From an uncultured Duncaniella sp. (GTDB lineage Bacteria; Bacteroidota; Bacteroidia; Bacteroidales; Muribaculaceae): 64,000 nt of DNA. The DNA is taken from positions 93,360 through 157,359 of the forward strand of contig CAJUSW010000010.1 of NCBI GenBank assembly GCA_910589485.1, given 5' to 3'. This document shows positions 51,573 through 61,921 of the stretch, piece after piece (positions within the stretch are counted from its first letter, which is position 1; every line of letters starts with the position of its first letter). Both the position numbers and the translations under genes were made by a program. The notes beneath the pieces were generated by a model. It ran no database searches. It was not told the origin of the DNA and worked only from the letters and a program-made list of their open reading frames with translations.

Positions 51573-53873
51573 TTATTTTTCCCGGCTGAATGAGTATGGT
51601 GCAGCCTCTACGGCTGTACCACGGGTTGTGGCAGGGGTCGATGACATATCAAATTTTATATCGGCTCCCGATTTCAACTGATCGTGAGTCAGATAATTTT
51701 TATCATGAGTCTTGCCGTTGACACTCATACTCTTTATATAACGGTTAGAATCACTATTGGCGGGAGCCAAGAGGTTGATAGTTTTACCGTTCTCAAGATT
51801 GAGCTTCGCCGATTTGAATAACGGAGCACCGAGCACATATTCTCCGCTGCCTGGGCACACGGGATAGAAACCGAGAGCTGAGAACACATACCAGGCCGAC
51901 GTCTGACCATTGTCCTCGTCACCGCAATAGCCATCAGGATTTGCATTGTACATACGGTTCATGACCTCGCGCACCCAATACTGTGATTTCCAAGGCTCAC
52001 CCGAGTAATTGTAGAGATATGTCATGTGCTGTATTGGCTGATTACCGTGGGCATAGTTACCCATGTTCATGATCTGCATTTCCCTGATTTCATGGATGAC
52101 AGCATTGTAATAGCTCTCATCAAAAATCGGGGGTACGGTGAATACCGAGTCAAGCATGGCATTGAACCGTTGATTGCCACCCATCAGGTCAATAAGCCCC
52201 TGCGGGTCGTGAAATACCGACCACGTGTAGTGCCAACTGTTACCTTCGGTAAAAGCATCGCCCCATTTCAGAGGATTGAAGGGAGCCTGAAATGTGCCGT
52301 CGGCATTCTTGCCACGCATCAGTGAAGTCTCCTGATCAAAAAGATTGCGGTAGTTCATGGCTCGCTTGGCAAACGGAGCCAGTTCCTTTTTTGACTTTCC
52401 GAGGCTTTTTCCGAGACAATAGATACACCAATCGTCATAAGCGTATTCAAGTGTGCGCGCCGCATTTTCTTTAATATCAACATCATAGGGCACATAGCCG
52501 AGCTTATTGTAATATTCATGCCCGAGACGTCCTGTCGATGGGATTTTGGGATGCACCTTTTGTGTGCCATTGACAACAGCCTCCCATAGTGTGGATATAT
52601 CCTTGTCAGACACTTTCACACCTTTGAGCCACGCGTCAGCAACAACAGATGCCGAATTGTTGCCCACCATACATCCACGATGTCCGGGGCTGGCCCATTC
52701 AGGCAGAAATCCGCTCTCACGGTAAGCATTGGCCAGCCCAGCCTGAATCATCTCGTTCTGAGACGGATATAACAGATTCAGGAGCGGGAAGAGTGCCCTG
52801 AATGTATCCCAGAAACCTGTGTCGGTGAACATATAACCCGGAAGGATCTTGCCGTTATAGGGGCTGTAATGAATTACTTCACCGTCAGCATTGATCTCAT
52901 AGAAACTGCGGGGAAATAGCACCGAACGGTAAAGGCAGGAGTAAAATGTACGCAGACGGTCCAGATCATCATCCTCTATCTGAATACGCCCAAGCACATC
53001 GTTCCAACGATGGAGACCGTCAGTCTTTATACGCTCAAAATCACCGTCTCCAAGCTCTCGGAGATTGAGCTTGGCCTGCTCGGGACTGATGAATGAGGAG
53101 GCTACACGGGCATTGACAACCTGACCTTTGCGTGTCTTGAATCCTACGATCGCTCCGGCATGATCACATGAGGCCGTGGTTCCACCGGGTCTGACAGTCC
53201 CATTCTCGACCGATGCGTAATAAGTTATGGGTGTATCAAAAACTATCTCGAAATAGTTTTTGAAATTATCGGGCACACCGCCGCTGTTTTTTGTCGTGTA
53301 ACCTACCACCCTGTTTTCCGCTGGGATTACCGTGATCGCCGACCCGTTATCAAGGGCATCGATAACAACTGTCGAACTGTCATTTTCGGGAAAAGTGAAC
53401 CGTATCGCGGCGGCTCGTTCAGTCGGTGTCACCTCGGCCACGACGTCATGGTCGGCAAGATACACCTTATAATAATAAGGACGTGCCGTCTCGGCCTTGT
53501 GAGAAAACCAACTGGCTCGCTCATCCTCATCAAATACCACTTTGCCCGTGACAGGCATTATGGCAAACTGACCGTAATCGTTAATCCAAGGACTGGGCTG
53601 ATGGGTCTGCTTGATGCCACGTATTTTGTCGGCATCATAAGTGTAAGCCCATCCGTCACCCATCTTTCCGGTCTGTGGTGTCCAGAAATTCATACCCCAC
53701 GGGAGCGCTACCGCCGGATAGGTATTGCCTGTGGATAGCGAATGTTTTGACTGTGTACCCACGAGGGTACTGACGTAACCCGAAGGCGAAAAACTCTCGC
53801 CGGCATGAGCCGCAATCACCGCCCCCGAAACAGTAAGGGCTGTCGTCACTAATGCTTTCGTTATTGTTTTCAT
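51573..53873 (-). CDS. GH92 alpha-mannosidase
   Basis: A 766-residue exported exo-alpha-mannosidase with signal peptide (MKTITKALVTTALTVSGAVIAAHAG). GH92 landmarks are visible: 'VGTQSKHSLSTGNTYPAVALPWGMNFWTPQTG', 'IRGIKQTHQPSPWINDYGQFAIMP', 'MFTDTGFWDTFRALFPLLNLLYP', 'NAVIHEIREMQIMNMGNYAHGNQPIQHM' (catalytic Glu region) and 'GYCGDEDNGQTSAWYVFSALGFYPVCPGSGEYVLG' (catalytic base region). These Ca-dependent enzymes remove alpha-1,2/1,3/1,4-linked mannose side chains. The gene is divergent from the SusC operon. Its place in the locus suggests it trims side chains after import. Confidence 0.95.
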   Translation of the reverse strand: MKTITKALVTTALTVSGAVIAAHAGESFSPSGYVSTLVGTQSKHSLSTGNTYPAVALPWGMNFWTPQTGKMGDGWAYTYDADKIRGIKQTHQPSPWINDYGQFAIMPVTGKVVFDEDERASWFSHKAETARPYYYKVYLADHDVVAEVTPTERAAAIRFTFPENDSSTVVIDALDNGSAITVIPAENRVVGYTTKNSGGVPDNFKNYFEIVFDTPITYYASVENGTVRPGGTTASCDHAGAIVGFKTRKGQVVNARVASSFISPEQAKLNLRELGDGDFERIKTDGLHRWNDVLGRIQIEDDDLDRLRTFYSCLYRSVLFPRSFYEINADGEVIHYSPYNGKILPGYMFTDTGFWDTFRALFPLLNLLYPSQNEMIQAGLANAYRESGFLPEWASPGHRGCMVGNNSASVVADAWLKGVKVSDKDISTLWEAVVNGTQKVHPKIPSTGRLGHEYYNKLGYVPYDVDIKENAARTLEYAYDDWCIYCLGKSLGKSKKELAPFAKRAMNYRNLFDQETSLMRGKNADGTFQAPFNPLKWGDAFTEGNSWHYTWSVFHDPQGLIDLMGGNQRFNAMLDSVFTVPPIFDESYYNAVIHEIREMQIMNMGNYAHGNQPIQHMTYLYNYSGEPWKSQYWVREVMNRMYNANPDGYCGDEDNGQTSAWYVFSALGFYPVCPGSGEYVLGAPLFKSAKLNLENGKTINLLAPANSDSNRYIKSMSVNGKTHDKNYLTHDQLKSGADIKFDMSSTPATTRGTAVEAAPYSFSREK

Positions 53874-54239
53874 TCGGTATTGGGTTGTGTTATACTTTGT
53901 ATTCTACATTGTAAAATTACCTATTATTAAGTGGTTTAGATGTGTCGGATCCGGCCAAAACTGTATTCATCGCCATGTGGACACAGTTTTGGCATCGTAG
54001 GGTTACAACCATGCGCGTTAAATACATTTTCTTTGCAACGTAATTCCCATGGAAACATATGATAGGTAAAACAGATAGGCAGATTAACATTTTAAGGTAA
54101 AAGAGTAAGAATTCAAGTTCAGCCAACGAGGCTACAGTTTTTAGGTAAGAAAGATTGTTTTTTCAAGTTCGTACAAACTGCAGCACAATAATAATGAGTG
54201 CAACATATACCTGATGAAATATCCTTAACTATAATTTAT
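53874..54239. promoter_or_regulatory. Divergent promoter region, GH92 and SusC operon
   Basis: 366 bases with no gene. AT-rich near both ends; a TAATTTTA box (about 53915-53922, minus strand) is close to the -7 consensus for GH92. I found no clean TAnnTTTG before SusC, which would suit a promoter needing the HTCS activator. Confidence 0.4.
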
Positions 54240-57200
54240 ATGAATATCATTAAACACAGAAACCTACTGGCCGCAACGTCAATCATGCTCACGGCATCAT
54301 TGACGCCGGTCTCGGTTGCCGGCAGTATGACACCGGCCAGGATGGTGACTCCTGCTCCCGATTCCGAGCAGATCGTGATCAATGGCACGGTCACGGATGA
54401 AGCAGGCGAACCGATAATCGGAGCCTCAATCCTTGTAGCGGGAAAGACCATCGGCACAATTACCGACATGGATGGCGTTTTTTACCTTAAAGCTTCGCCC
54501 AAAGCCACTCTTAAAATCTCGTATGTAGGATACGTCAGTCAGGAAATAAAGGTCAATGGCCGAAATGAACTAAACATAGTTCTTAAGGAGGATGCCGAAA
54601 TGCTTGAGGAGGTAGTGGTTGTCGGCTACGGCACCCAACGAAAAATCTCCAACATCGGCTCGCAGTCATCCATCAAGATGGAGGACCTGAAAGTACCTAC
54701 CGCGAGTCTGAGCACCGCACTCGCCGGGCGCCTGTCGGGCGTCATTGCCGTGCAGCGTTCGGGTGAACCGGGCAAGGACGCCGCAGATATATGGATCCGC
54801 GGTATCTCCACTCCCAACTCTTCCTCTCCGCTTGTGCTTGTCGATGGTGTGGAACGCTCGTTCAACGATATCGACCCTGAGGACGTGGAGTCTCTCACCA
54901 CCCTCAAAGATGCCTCCGCGACCGCTGTATATGGCGTGCGCGGTGCAAACGGTGTAATCCTTATAAAGACAAAACCAGGCAAAGTGGGCAAACCGGTGGT
55001 TTCGGCCGACTATTACGAATCGTTTGTCAAATTTACCAAAACTGTCGATCTGGCCGACGGTGCCACCTATATGCGGGCGGCCAACGAGGCCCTGCGCAAT
55101 GATGGAGTGGCCACACGCTACACCGACCGTCAGATTCAGAACACTATACTTGGCACGGACCGCTACCTGTATCCCGATGTCAACTGGCTCAAGGAGATAT
55201 TCAATGACTGGGGACACAACAGACGTGTCAACGTCAATGTACGCGGTGGCTCTGAACGTGTAAATTACTACGCGTCAGTCAGCTATTTCAGCGAAACGGG
55301 TATGACTGTGACTGACAAGAATATCAGTTCGTACAACTCAAAGATGAAATATGACCGATACAATTTCACAACCAACCTTAATATAAACGTCACCCCGACA
55401 ACCACAGTCGATATCGGTGCACAGGGTTATCTCGGCGAAGGCAATTATCCGGCCATATCATCGACCGATCTTTATCGTGCGGCAATGCAGATTTCGCCTG
55501 TCGAATATCCCAAGATGTTCTTTGTCAACGGTGTGCCCTATGTACCGGGACGTCAAACCAACGGCAACTTCGAGAACCCCTACAGCCAGGCTACACGACG
55601 CGGTTATGACAATGTATCGAAAAACCAGATTTATTCCAACCTGCGTATAACCCAGGACCTTTCGATGGTGACACCGGGCCTGAAACTCACAGCCATGTAT
55701 GCTTTTGACGTATATAACGAGGTGAGCGTTCACCAGGATCGTAAGGAATCGACCTATTATTTCCTTGACACCAATGTGCCCTACGATATGGATGGACAGC
55801 CCATACTCCAACGCATATATGAGGGTAGCAATGTACTTAGCTTCAGCCAGACACGCAGCGGCAACAAGCGCACCTATCTCGAGGCATCGCTCAACTATGA
55901 CCGCGAGTTCGGCAAGGAGCACCGTGTCAGCGCGATGATTCTTTTCAACCAGCAGAAGCGCCGCATCTATAACAAGGACACGGAAAATTCGCTTGAAAAT
56001 GCCATCGAATACCGTATGATGGGTGTAGCAGGACGTGCCACATACTCATGGAAAGACCGCTATTTTGCCGAATTTAACATCGGATATAACGGAGCCGAGA
56101 ACTTCACCCCGAAACACCGCTACGGAACCTTCCCCGCCTACGGCATCGGATGGATCCCGTCAAACGAAGAATTCTGGCAGGATCTCACACCGATAATCCC
56201 ATTCTTCAAGATTCGCTATACCGATGGTAAGGTTGGCAACAGCGAGGTGTCGGGCCGACGTTTCATGTATCTTGACCAGATGGTGGCCAATGGTGACTAT
56301 GGTTACAAGTTCGGTCCTAACGGCAACAAATGGCAGGGCTACGAGACCCGCAATATGGCTGTCGATCTCGTATGGGAGGAAGCACGCAAACGCGACCTCG
56401 GTTTTGACCTGAGAATGTTCAACAATGACCTCAATATCACATTCGACCTTTTCAAAGAACGCCGCAAGAATATCCTTCTCGAACGCAGTCACTCCATCCC
56501 TTCATTCCTCGGCTACAACACTTCGGCACCTTACGGCAATATCGGTATTGTCGAGAACAAGGGCTTTGACGGAACAATCGAATACAACAAGCAGCTCACC
56601 AAAGATTGGTTTATCCAAGTGCGCGGGAATGTCACCTTCAACAAAGACAAATGGATCCAGGGAGAGCTCCCCGAGCAGAAATACTCCTGGATGAATCAAT
56701 ACGGCCACAATGTCAATGCCCAGAAAGGCTATATCGCCGAGGGACTCTTTACTCAGGCGGAAATAGACGACATGGCCCGTTGGGAAGCCCTCTCGGCCGA
56801 GAACAAGGCCATCACCCCCAAACCGTTTGCCTCACAGTTCGGCACAGTCAAAGCCGGTGACATAAAATATCGCGATCTCAACAACGATGGCCAGATCGAC
56901 GCTTATGACCAGACATATATCTCACGAGGTGATGTGCCCACAACGGTTTATGGCTTCGGTCTTACAGTAAGATGGAAAGACCTCACCGTGTCGGGACTCT
57001 TCCAGGGTGTACATGACGCCCAGCGCATTCTCGGCAGCAATTCCAACCAGCGCGGTTCGATATTCCCCTTTGAGGGTGGCGGTGGTGCCGGAAACCTCTT
57101 TGCAAATATCAATGACCGTTGGACCGAGGACAATCCCAATCAGAATGCCTTCTATCCCCGTCTGAGCTACGGAGCCGAGACCCCAAGCAACATCAACAAC

Positions 57201-57449
57201 TTCCAGCCCTCCACATGGTGGGTACGGGACATGAGTTTCCTCCGTCTCAAGACCATACAGATTTCCTACAATCTTCCTAAACGTTGGATCGAGCGTATCC
57301 ACCTGCGCAATGCCGCACTCTATGCTATGGGCAACAATATCTTCACCCTCAGCAAATTCAAATTATGGGATCCCGAGCTTAACACTGACAACGGTTCAGC
57401 CTACCCCAACACCACAAGCTACTCCATAGGTCTAAACCTCTCTTTCTAA
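54240..57449 (+). CDS. SusC-family TonB-dependent outer-membrane importer
   Basis: A 1069-residue importer; the start is the ATG at 54240 (MNIIKHRNLLAATSIMLTASLTPVSVAG, signal peptide), as the earlier in-frame codon at 54198 is unsupported. It has a CarboxypepD_reg domain ('INGTVTDEAGEPIIGASILVAGKTIGTITDMDGVFYL'), TonB-box region 'LEEVVVVGYGTQRK', plug ('LSGVIAVQRSGEPGKDAADIWIRGISTPNSSSPLVLVDGVERSF', 'DVESLTTLKDASATAVYGVRGANGVILIKT') and a barrel ending in '...SYSIGLNLSF' with a C-terminal Phe. It imports oligosaccharides together with the SusD protein 12 bases downstream. Confidence 0.96.
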   Translation: MNIIKHRNLLAATSIMLTASLTPVSVAGSMTPARMVTPAPDSEQIVINGTVTDEAGEPIIGASILVAGKTIGTITDMDGVFYLKASPKATLKISYVGYVSQEIKVNGRNELNIVLKEDAEMLEEVVVVGYGTQRKISNIGSQSSIKMEDLKVPTASLSTALAGRLSGVIAVQRSGEPGKDAADIWIRGISTPNSSSPLVLVDGVERSFNDIDPEDVESLTTLKDASATAVYGVRGANGVILIKTKPGKVGKPVVSADYYESFVKFTKTVDLADGATYMRAANEALRNDGVATRYTDRQIQNTILGTDRYLYPDVNWLKEIFNDWGHNRRVNVNVRGGSERVNYYASVSYFSETGMTVTDKNISSYNSKMKYDRYNFTTNLNINVTPTTTVDIGAQGYLGEGNYPAISSTDLYRAAMQISPVEYPKMFFVNGVPYVPGRQTNGNFENPYSQATRRGYDNVSKNQIYSNLRITQDLSMVTPGLKLTAMYAFDVYNEVSVHQDRKESTYYFLDTNVPYDMDGQPILQRIYEGSNVLSFSQTRSGNKRTYLEASLNYDREFGKEHRVSAMILFNQQKRRIYNKDTENSLENAIEYRMMGVAGRATYSWKDRYFAEFNIGYNGAENFTPKHRYGTFPAYGIGWIPSNEEFWQDLTPIIPFFKIRYTDGKVGNSEVSGRRFMYLDQMVANGDYGYKFGPNGNKWQGYETRNMAVDLVWEEARKRDLGFDLRMFNNDLNITFDLFKERRKNILLERSHSIPSFLGYNTSAPYGNIGIVENKGFDGTIEYNKQLTKDWFIQVRGNVTFNKDKWIQGELPEQKYSWMNQYGHNVNAQKGYIAEGLFTQAEIDDMARWEALSAENKAITPKPFASQFGTVKAGDIKYRDLNNDGQIDAYDQTYISRGDVPTTVYGFGLTVRWKDLTVSGLFQGVHDAQRILGSNSNQRGSIFPFEGGGGAGNLFANINDRWTEDNPNQNAFYPRLSYGAETPSNINNFQPSTWWVRDMSFLRLKTIQISYNLPKRWIERIHLRNAALYAMGNNIFTLSKFKLWDPELNTDNGSAYPNTTSYSIGLNLSF

Positions 57450-57461
57450 ATAAAGCCACCA

Positions 57462-59384
57462 ATGAAAACCAACAAACATCTCATATCCGCCCTGGCAGGA
57501 ATCTCGATGATTGCCACATCGTGCAACGATTATTTCGACCAGGTGCCTGACGACCGACTGTCGCTCGAAGAAATCTTCACGACCCGCGACGGCGCTCTCA
57601 ACTACCTTTCCAACGTCTATACATTCCTGCCCGATGAATTCAATCAGCGTCAGGTGCATGAGACGAGCCTCTTCCGAACACCGGGCCCATGGACCGGAGC
57701 TTCCGACGAAGCTGAATGGACGCTCGACAACAAAGCCAAACTTATCAACAACAACAGCATCGATGCCACCGAAGGTACGATGGTACTGTATCGTTGGAAG
57801 AGCTGGTTTTCCGGTGTGCATGAAGCGGCTGTGTTCACCCAATGGGTCGATCGCGCCCCATTGTCATCGGCTGAACGCAACCAATGGAAAGCCGAAGCGC
57901 GTGCACTGCGAGCCATATACTATTTCTATCTCGTGCGCACATATGGTCCTGTACCCATTCTGGAACAGGATTTCCCCATGGACACACCGAGCAACAACCT
58001 GCAGCTTGCACGCAACACTGTCGAAGAATGTTTTGACTTCATCATCCGGGAGCTGAAAGGCGCACGCGACAACGGTCTGCTCGATGATGTGTCGCTTGAT
58101 CGCGTTTCGGGCTACGGCCGCATTGACAAGGCCATTGCATCGGCTTTTATCATCGAGGCTATGACTTATCGCGCAAGCTGGCTCTTCAACGGCGACTGCC
58201 AGACCTACAGCGAACTCGCCAACAACGACGGCACACTCCTGTTCCCGACTCAGAAATCCGAAGCCGAAAAACGTCAGCTTTGGGAAGATGTTATCACCGA
58301 ATGCCGTAGCTTCTTTACCAATTACGGCAAACGTTACAAAATGATATATACCGATATTGATGGCAAACCGGTCGCAGGGCCTGACGCCGACGGTTACAGT
58401 CCGGTCGAATCATGCCGCCGTGCGGTCAGGACACTCTTCAGCGAGATGTCCACCAACACCGAGATGATTTTCTACCGCATAGATAATGCCGCAGGGACTC
58501 TCCAGTATGACCGTATGCCCAACAAAAGCGGCAACTCAACCAATTATCGCGGAGGATCGCTCCTCTGTGCCACGCAGGAGATGGTCGATGCCTATTTCAT
58601 GGCCAACGGCGAACCCGCAGTCACAGGTTATGCAGCCGATGGTGTCACTCCGGTTATCAACGAGGCTTCGGGATACGTTGACGATGGCATATGTATGACT
58701 GACTACGTCGGAACCGACGGCACTCTCTATGCCCCGGCCGGAACCCGCAATATGTATGTCAACCGCGAACCTCGCTTCTATGCCGACATTACTTTCAGCA
58801 ACAGCAAATGGTTTGGTGGCACAGAGGGTAATTATACTGTCGATTTCACATATAGCGGCAACTGTGGCAAAGCCCAGGGCAACAACGACTACTCCTGCAC
58901 TGGTTATCTCGTGCGTAAAGTCATGGGTGAAGGAGACCGCAACCAGAACCTTGTGAATGTGCTCATACGTCTGCCTCAAATCTATTTTGACTACATCGAA
59001 GCTCTCGCCAACACCGACCCCACCAATCCCGAAATCTGGACCTACATGAACCTGATCCGTCACCGCGCCGGCATACCCGGATATGGCGAGACCGCCAATC
59101 TGCGCATCCCGACATCAAAGGATGAAGTTCTGCTCGCCATCGAGCGCGAGAAACGAATCGAGATGAGTTTCGAGAATTGCCGTTACTTCGATGTGCGCCG
59201 CTGGGGCAAAGCCGTAGAGTTTTTCGACAAACCTGTTCATGGTATGAACATCAACTATGACGGAAATGAATTCTTTAAGCGCGTGCAGATTGTGAACCGC
59301 ACTTTTGAATATCAGTACTTCTTCCCGATACCTCAGAGCGAAATTGATATAGACAAGAACCTCGTTCAGAACACCGGATTCTAA
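57462..59384 (+). CDS. SusD/RagB-family glycan-binding lipoprotein
   Basis: A 640-residue surface lipoprotein. The lipobox is 'MIATSC' (Cys21) followed by NDYFDQVPDD, the usual SusD start. TPR-like helices follow, with 'NQWKAEARALRAIYYFYLVRTYGPVPI', and the C-terminal SusD signature 'LIRHRAGIPGYGETANLRIPTSKDEVLLAIEREKRIEMSFENCRYFDVRRWGKAVEFFD' and 'YFFPIPQSEIDIDKNLVQN'. It forms the lid of the SusC importer and binds the glycan. At 640 residues it is somewhat long for the family (500-600), due to a loop around 350-470. Confidence 0.96.
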   Translation: MKTNKHLISALAGISMIATSCNDYFDQVPDDRLSLEEIFTTRDGALNYLSNVYTFLPDEFNQRQVHETSLFRTPGPWTGASDEAEWTLDNKAKLINNNSIDATEGTMVLYRWKSWFSGVHEAAVFTQWVDRAPLSSAERNQWKAEARALRAIYYFYLVRTYGPVPILEQDFPMDTPSNNLQLARNTVEECFDFIIRELKGARDNGLLDDVSLDRVSGYGRIDKAIASAFIIEAMTYRASWLFNGDCQTYSELANNDGTLLFPTQKSEAEKRQLWEDVITECRSFFTNYGKRYKMIYTDIDGKPVAGPDADGYSPVESCRRAVRTLFSEMSTNTEMIFYRIDNAAGTLQYDRMPNKSGNSTNYRGGSLLCATQEMVDAYFMANGEPAVTGYAADGVTPVINEASGYVDDGICMTDYVGTDGTLYAPAGTRNMYVNREPRFYADITFSNSKWFGGTEGNYTVDFTYSGNCGKAQGNNDYSCTGYLVRKVMGEGDRNQNLVNVLIRLPQIYFDYIEALANTDPTNPEIWTYMNLIRHRAGIPGYGETANLRIPTSKDEVLLAIEREKRIEMSFENCRYFDVRRWGKAVEFFDKPVHGMNINYDGNEFFKRVQIVNRTFEYQYFFPIPQSEIDIDKNLVQNTGF

Positions 59385-59413
59385 ATACATTACTTCTCAA
59401 CACGAATTAAACA

Positions 59414-60754
59414 ATGAAAAACAATATGTTATCCACACTTTGTCTAATCGGGCTGAGTCTTGTCAGCTGCAACGATGATAAGACCGCGATGCCCTACACA
59501 CCTGAGTCCGACGGTGTGCCCGCATATGAACTTGCCGACATATGGACCGCCTATGACGCATTCAACAAGGTGTATCTCGATCCCCGGACCAATGTATATA
59601 AAAACCAGTCATCGGATGCGGCCGCCATCAACCGATGGAACGGAGCCGCCGCCATATGGTGTCAGCCTATGTATGTTGATATGGCCATGAATGCGACAAA
59701 TCTGGCCCGTAAGACAGGAGATGCTGAACGCGAGCGCAAATATACCGACCTGTCACGCCGCATAATTGACGGAAACATCGACCTATATGTCAACTTTGAC
59801 TTCGATAATTGCGACGAGACTTACGGTTGGTTCATCTATGATGATATACAGTGGTGGACCATTACAATGGCCCGTGCCTATCAGAATCTTGGCGACGAAC
59901 GTTACCGCACATATGCCGAAAAGAGTTTTGCCCGTGTGTGGTATGGATCTCCACGTGTCGGCGACACAGGTTCGTATGCCGACCCCGACAAGGGCCTTGG
60001 CGGCGGTATGTTCTGGCAATGGCAACCTCTGCGCAACCCGGAAGCCAACGAGGCCAACCATGGCAAGATGTCATGTATAAATTTCCCGACCGTAATAGCC
60101 GCCATGCTGCTGTATAACACCGTTCCGGCCGACCGTGGGTCTGACCCCAATCCTGAAAAATGGACAAACAAATACGGTGACTTCGTGCGCCCGGCCTATG
60201 AATCCAAACAGAGATACCTCGAAATGGCCAAGGAGATTTATGAATGGGCTGCCGCAAACCTCGGTGACATGTCGACCGGCAAAATCTTCGACAACCGCCA
60301 TGGCGAGACCATCGGAGACGGCTCGCTCATCTACAATCAGGGTACATTCATCGGAGCATCGGCTCTACTGTACCTCGCCACAGGCGAACAACGCTATCTT
60401 GACAATGCTGTTGCCGGCGCCGAGTATTCTATCAATGAAATGTCAACACCCTACTATCTGCTACCATGGGCACATGACACCAACAATCCCTATAGCCAGG
60501 GAAGTCTCGAACAGGGCATCTATCCCGCTATCTGGATTCAATACATGGATATTCTCGTGAACGAGTGTGGACAGGAGCAGTTCCGCAAGTTCATAGAACG
60601 CAACATCGGTTATGGCTGGGCCAACCGCGACAAGAGCCGCGACATCGCCGACGGCGAGTCCTGGACATCGACAATCGAGGGCGCAGAGATTGGCAGCTAT
60701 GCCGCCTCATCCATCCCCTCAATGATGCTCCTCTTCCCCTCCTCGGGGAAATAA
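59414..60754 (+). CDS. GH76 endo-alpha-1,6-mannanase lipoprotein
   Basis: A 446-residue glycosidase with a lipobox 'SLVSC' (Cys19) followed by NDDK, an acidic surface-export-type signal. The (alpha/alpha)6 fold of GH76 is shown by 'NRWNGAAAIWCQPMYVDMAMNATNLARKTGD', the catalytic Asp-Asp in 'WFIYDDIQWWTITMARAYQ', 'GGGMFWQW', 'IYNQGTFIGASALLYLATGE' and 'LEQGIYPAIWIQYM'. The family cuts the alpha-1,6-mannan backbone of yeast/fungal mannans and related polymers. As a predicted surface enzyme it would make the oligosaccharides taken up by SusC/SusD, 29 bases upstream in the operon. Confidence 0.95.
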   Translation: MKNNMLSTLCLIGLSLVSCNDDKTAMPYTPESDGVPAYELADIWTAYDAFNKVYLDPRTNVYKNQSSDAAAINRWNGAAAIWCQPMYVDMAMNATNLARKTGDAERERKYTDLSRRIIDGNIDLYVNFDFDNCDETYGWFIYDDIQWWTITMARAYQNLGDERYRTYAEKSFARVWYGSPRVGDTGSYADPDKGLGGGMFWQWQPLRNPEANEANHGKMSCINFPTVIAAMLLYNTVPADRGSDPNPEKWTNKYGDFVRPAYESKQRYLEMAKEIYEWAAANLGDMSTGKIFDNRHGETIGDGSLIYNQGTFIGASALLYLATGEQRYLDNAVAGAEYSINEMSTPYYLLPWAHDTNNPYSQGSLEQGIYPAIWIQYMDILVNECGQEQFRKFIERNIGYGWANRDKSRDIADGESWTSTIEGAEIGSYAASSIPSMMLLFPSSGK

Positions 60755-60777
60755 TCACAATCTCATAATTGACAAAA

Positions 60778-61917
60778 ATGAAAATCAAATCATTAATACA
60801 CTTGACTCTCGCAGCGGCTATCGCCGGTGGTGCCGGAGGTGCGTTCGTATCATGCAGCGAGGAGCGTCATCCTTATTACGAGGCGACTCCCGAGATTACA
60901 GATGTGTATATCGACAAGCTTGAAGAGGCTATCAATAAACTCAAGAGCGAACTTTCGCAAGCTGAATTCGGCGAGAAAAAGGGCATGTATCCGAGCGAAA
61001 GCCGAGCCATGCTTACCGATGCCATTGACAATGCCAATCGCTATGTCCTGCTCATAAAGTATGCCAATCCCTCACCCTCCGAGTCGGAAAAACAGCGTTA
61101 TCTGAACGAATGTGACGATGCACTGTCACGATTCCGCGCCACGGTACGCACTGAGGATGTCAAGGCCACGCCGGCTGAGCTCTTTGTCGATGGACGCGGA
61201 TCAGGTGCCGAAAGCTACATAGATTTCGGTCACGACGAAGAGTATTTCAACTTTGGTGCCGCAGGCATGCAGTCATTTACCGTTGAGTTCTGGGTCAAAG
61301 TCACCAAAGCTGGAGGCAAGGATCAGAACGTATTCCTCAGCACTCTTGTCAATCAGGATGGCTGGTCAATGTACTGGCGTAATGCCGACGGTGGCATCTA
61401 TCGCGGCACATGGGGTGACGAGCAAGGCCTCGTGGAGCCATCGTTCAAGGCTCCCGCTGATGGCGAATGGGTATATTTTGCCATGACCTACAGCGACACC
61501 GGCCTACCCGATGCCCCTGCTCTGCGTGCCCGTCACTATGTCAACGGTGAGACCAAGACCACGGAAGGTGGTGTGGGACAACGTCAATACAAATTCAATG
61601 TATTCGCAGCCCACAATAAGCCTATGACTGCTTTCGGCCGTTACATGCGCAATGGCGATGACATGCTCTTCGAGGAAGGCTTTGCCGGATACATGAAGAA
61701 AATACGCATCTGGAAGGAAGCCAAAGATGTGAATTATCTGAACGCTTCATACAACGGCGAGGTCACAGTGACTGGCTCAGAACCGATGCTGGTTGCAGCC
61801 TGGGACTTCACAACCAAACCCGACAGGGTAGATAATGTGATAACCGACCTCACCGGACGTCACACAGCCACAATCCACGGTAATTATAAATGGGAACGTA
61901 TCATCAATAATGACTGA
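60778..61917 (+). CDS. LamG-domain surface lipoprotein (putative glycan-binding protein)
   Basis: A 379-residue lipoprotein starting at the ATG at 60778 (the frame's TTG at 60769 is less likely). The lipobox is 'AFVSC' followed by SEERH. A helical segment (about 40-125, 'TDVYIDKLEEAINKLKSELSQAE', DUF4972-like) precedes a concanavalin/LamG-type beta-sandwich (about 135-375) with 'YIDFGHDEEYFNFGAAGMQSFTVEFWVKV', 'GWSMYWRN', 'AFGRYMRNGD' and 'GYMKKIRIWKEAKDVNYLNASY'. It has no recognised catalytic residues. Its position after GH76 fits a surface glycan-binding protein of the mannan system. Confidence 0.88.
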   Translation: MKIKSLIHLTLAAAIAGGAGGAFVSCSEERHPYYEATPEITDVYIDKLEEAINKLKSELSQAEFGEKKGMYPSESRAMLTDAIDNANRYVLLIKYANPSPSESEKQRYLNECDDALSRFRATVRTEDVKATPAELFVDGRGSGAESYIDFGHDEEYFNFGAAGMQSFTVEFWVKVTKAGGKDQNVFLSTLVNQDGWSMYWRNADGGIYRGTWGDEQGLVEPSFKAPADGEWVYFAMTYSDTGLPDAPALRARHYVNGETKTTEGGVGQRQYKFNVFAAHNKPMTAFGRYMRNGDDMLFEEGFAGYMKKIRIWKEAKDVNYLNASYNGEVTVTGSEPMLVAAWDFTTKPDRVDNVITDLTGRHTATIHGNYKWERIINND

Positions 61918-61921
61918 TCAC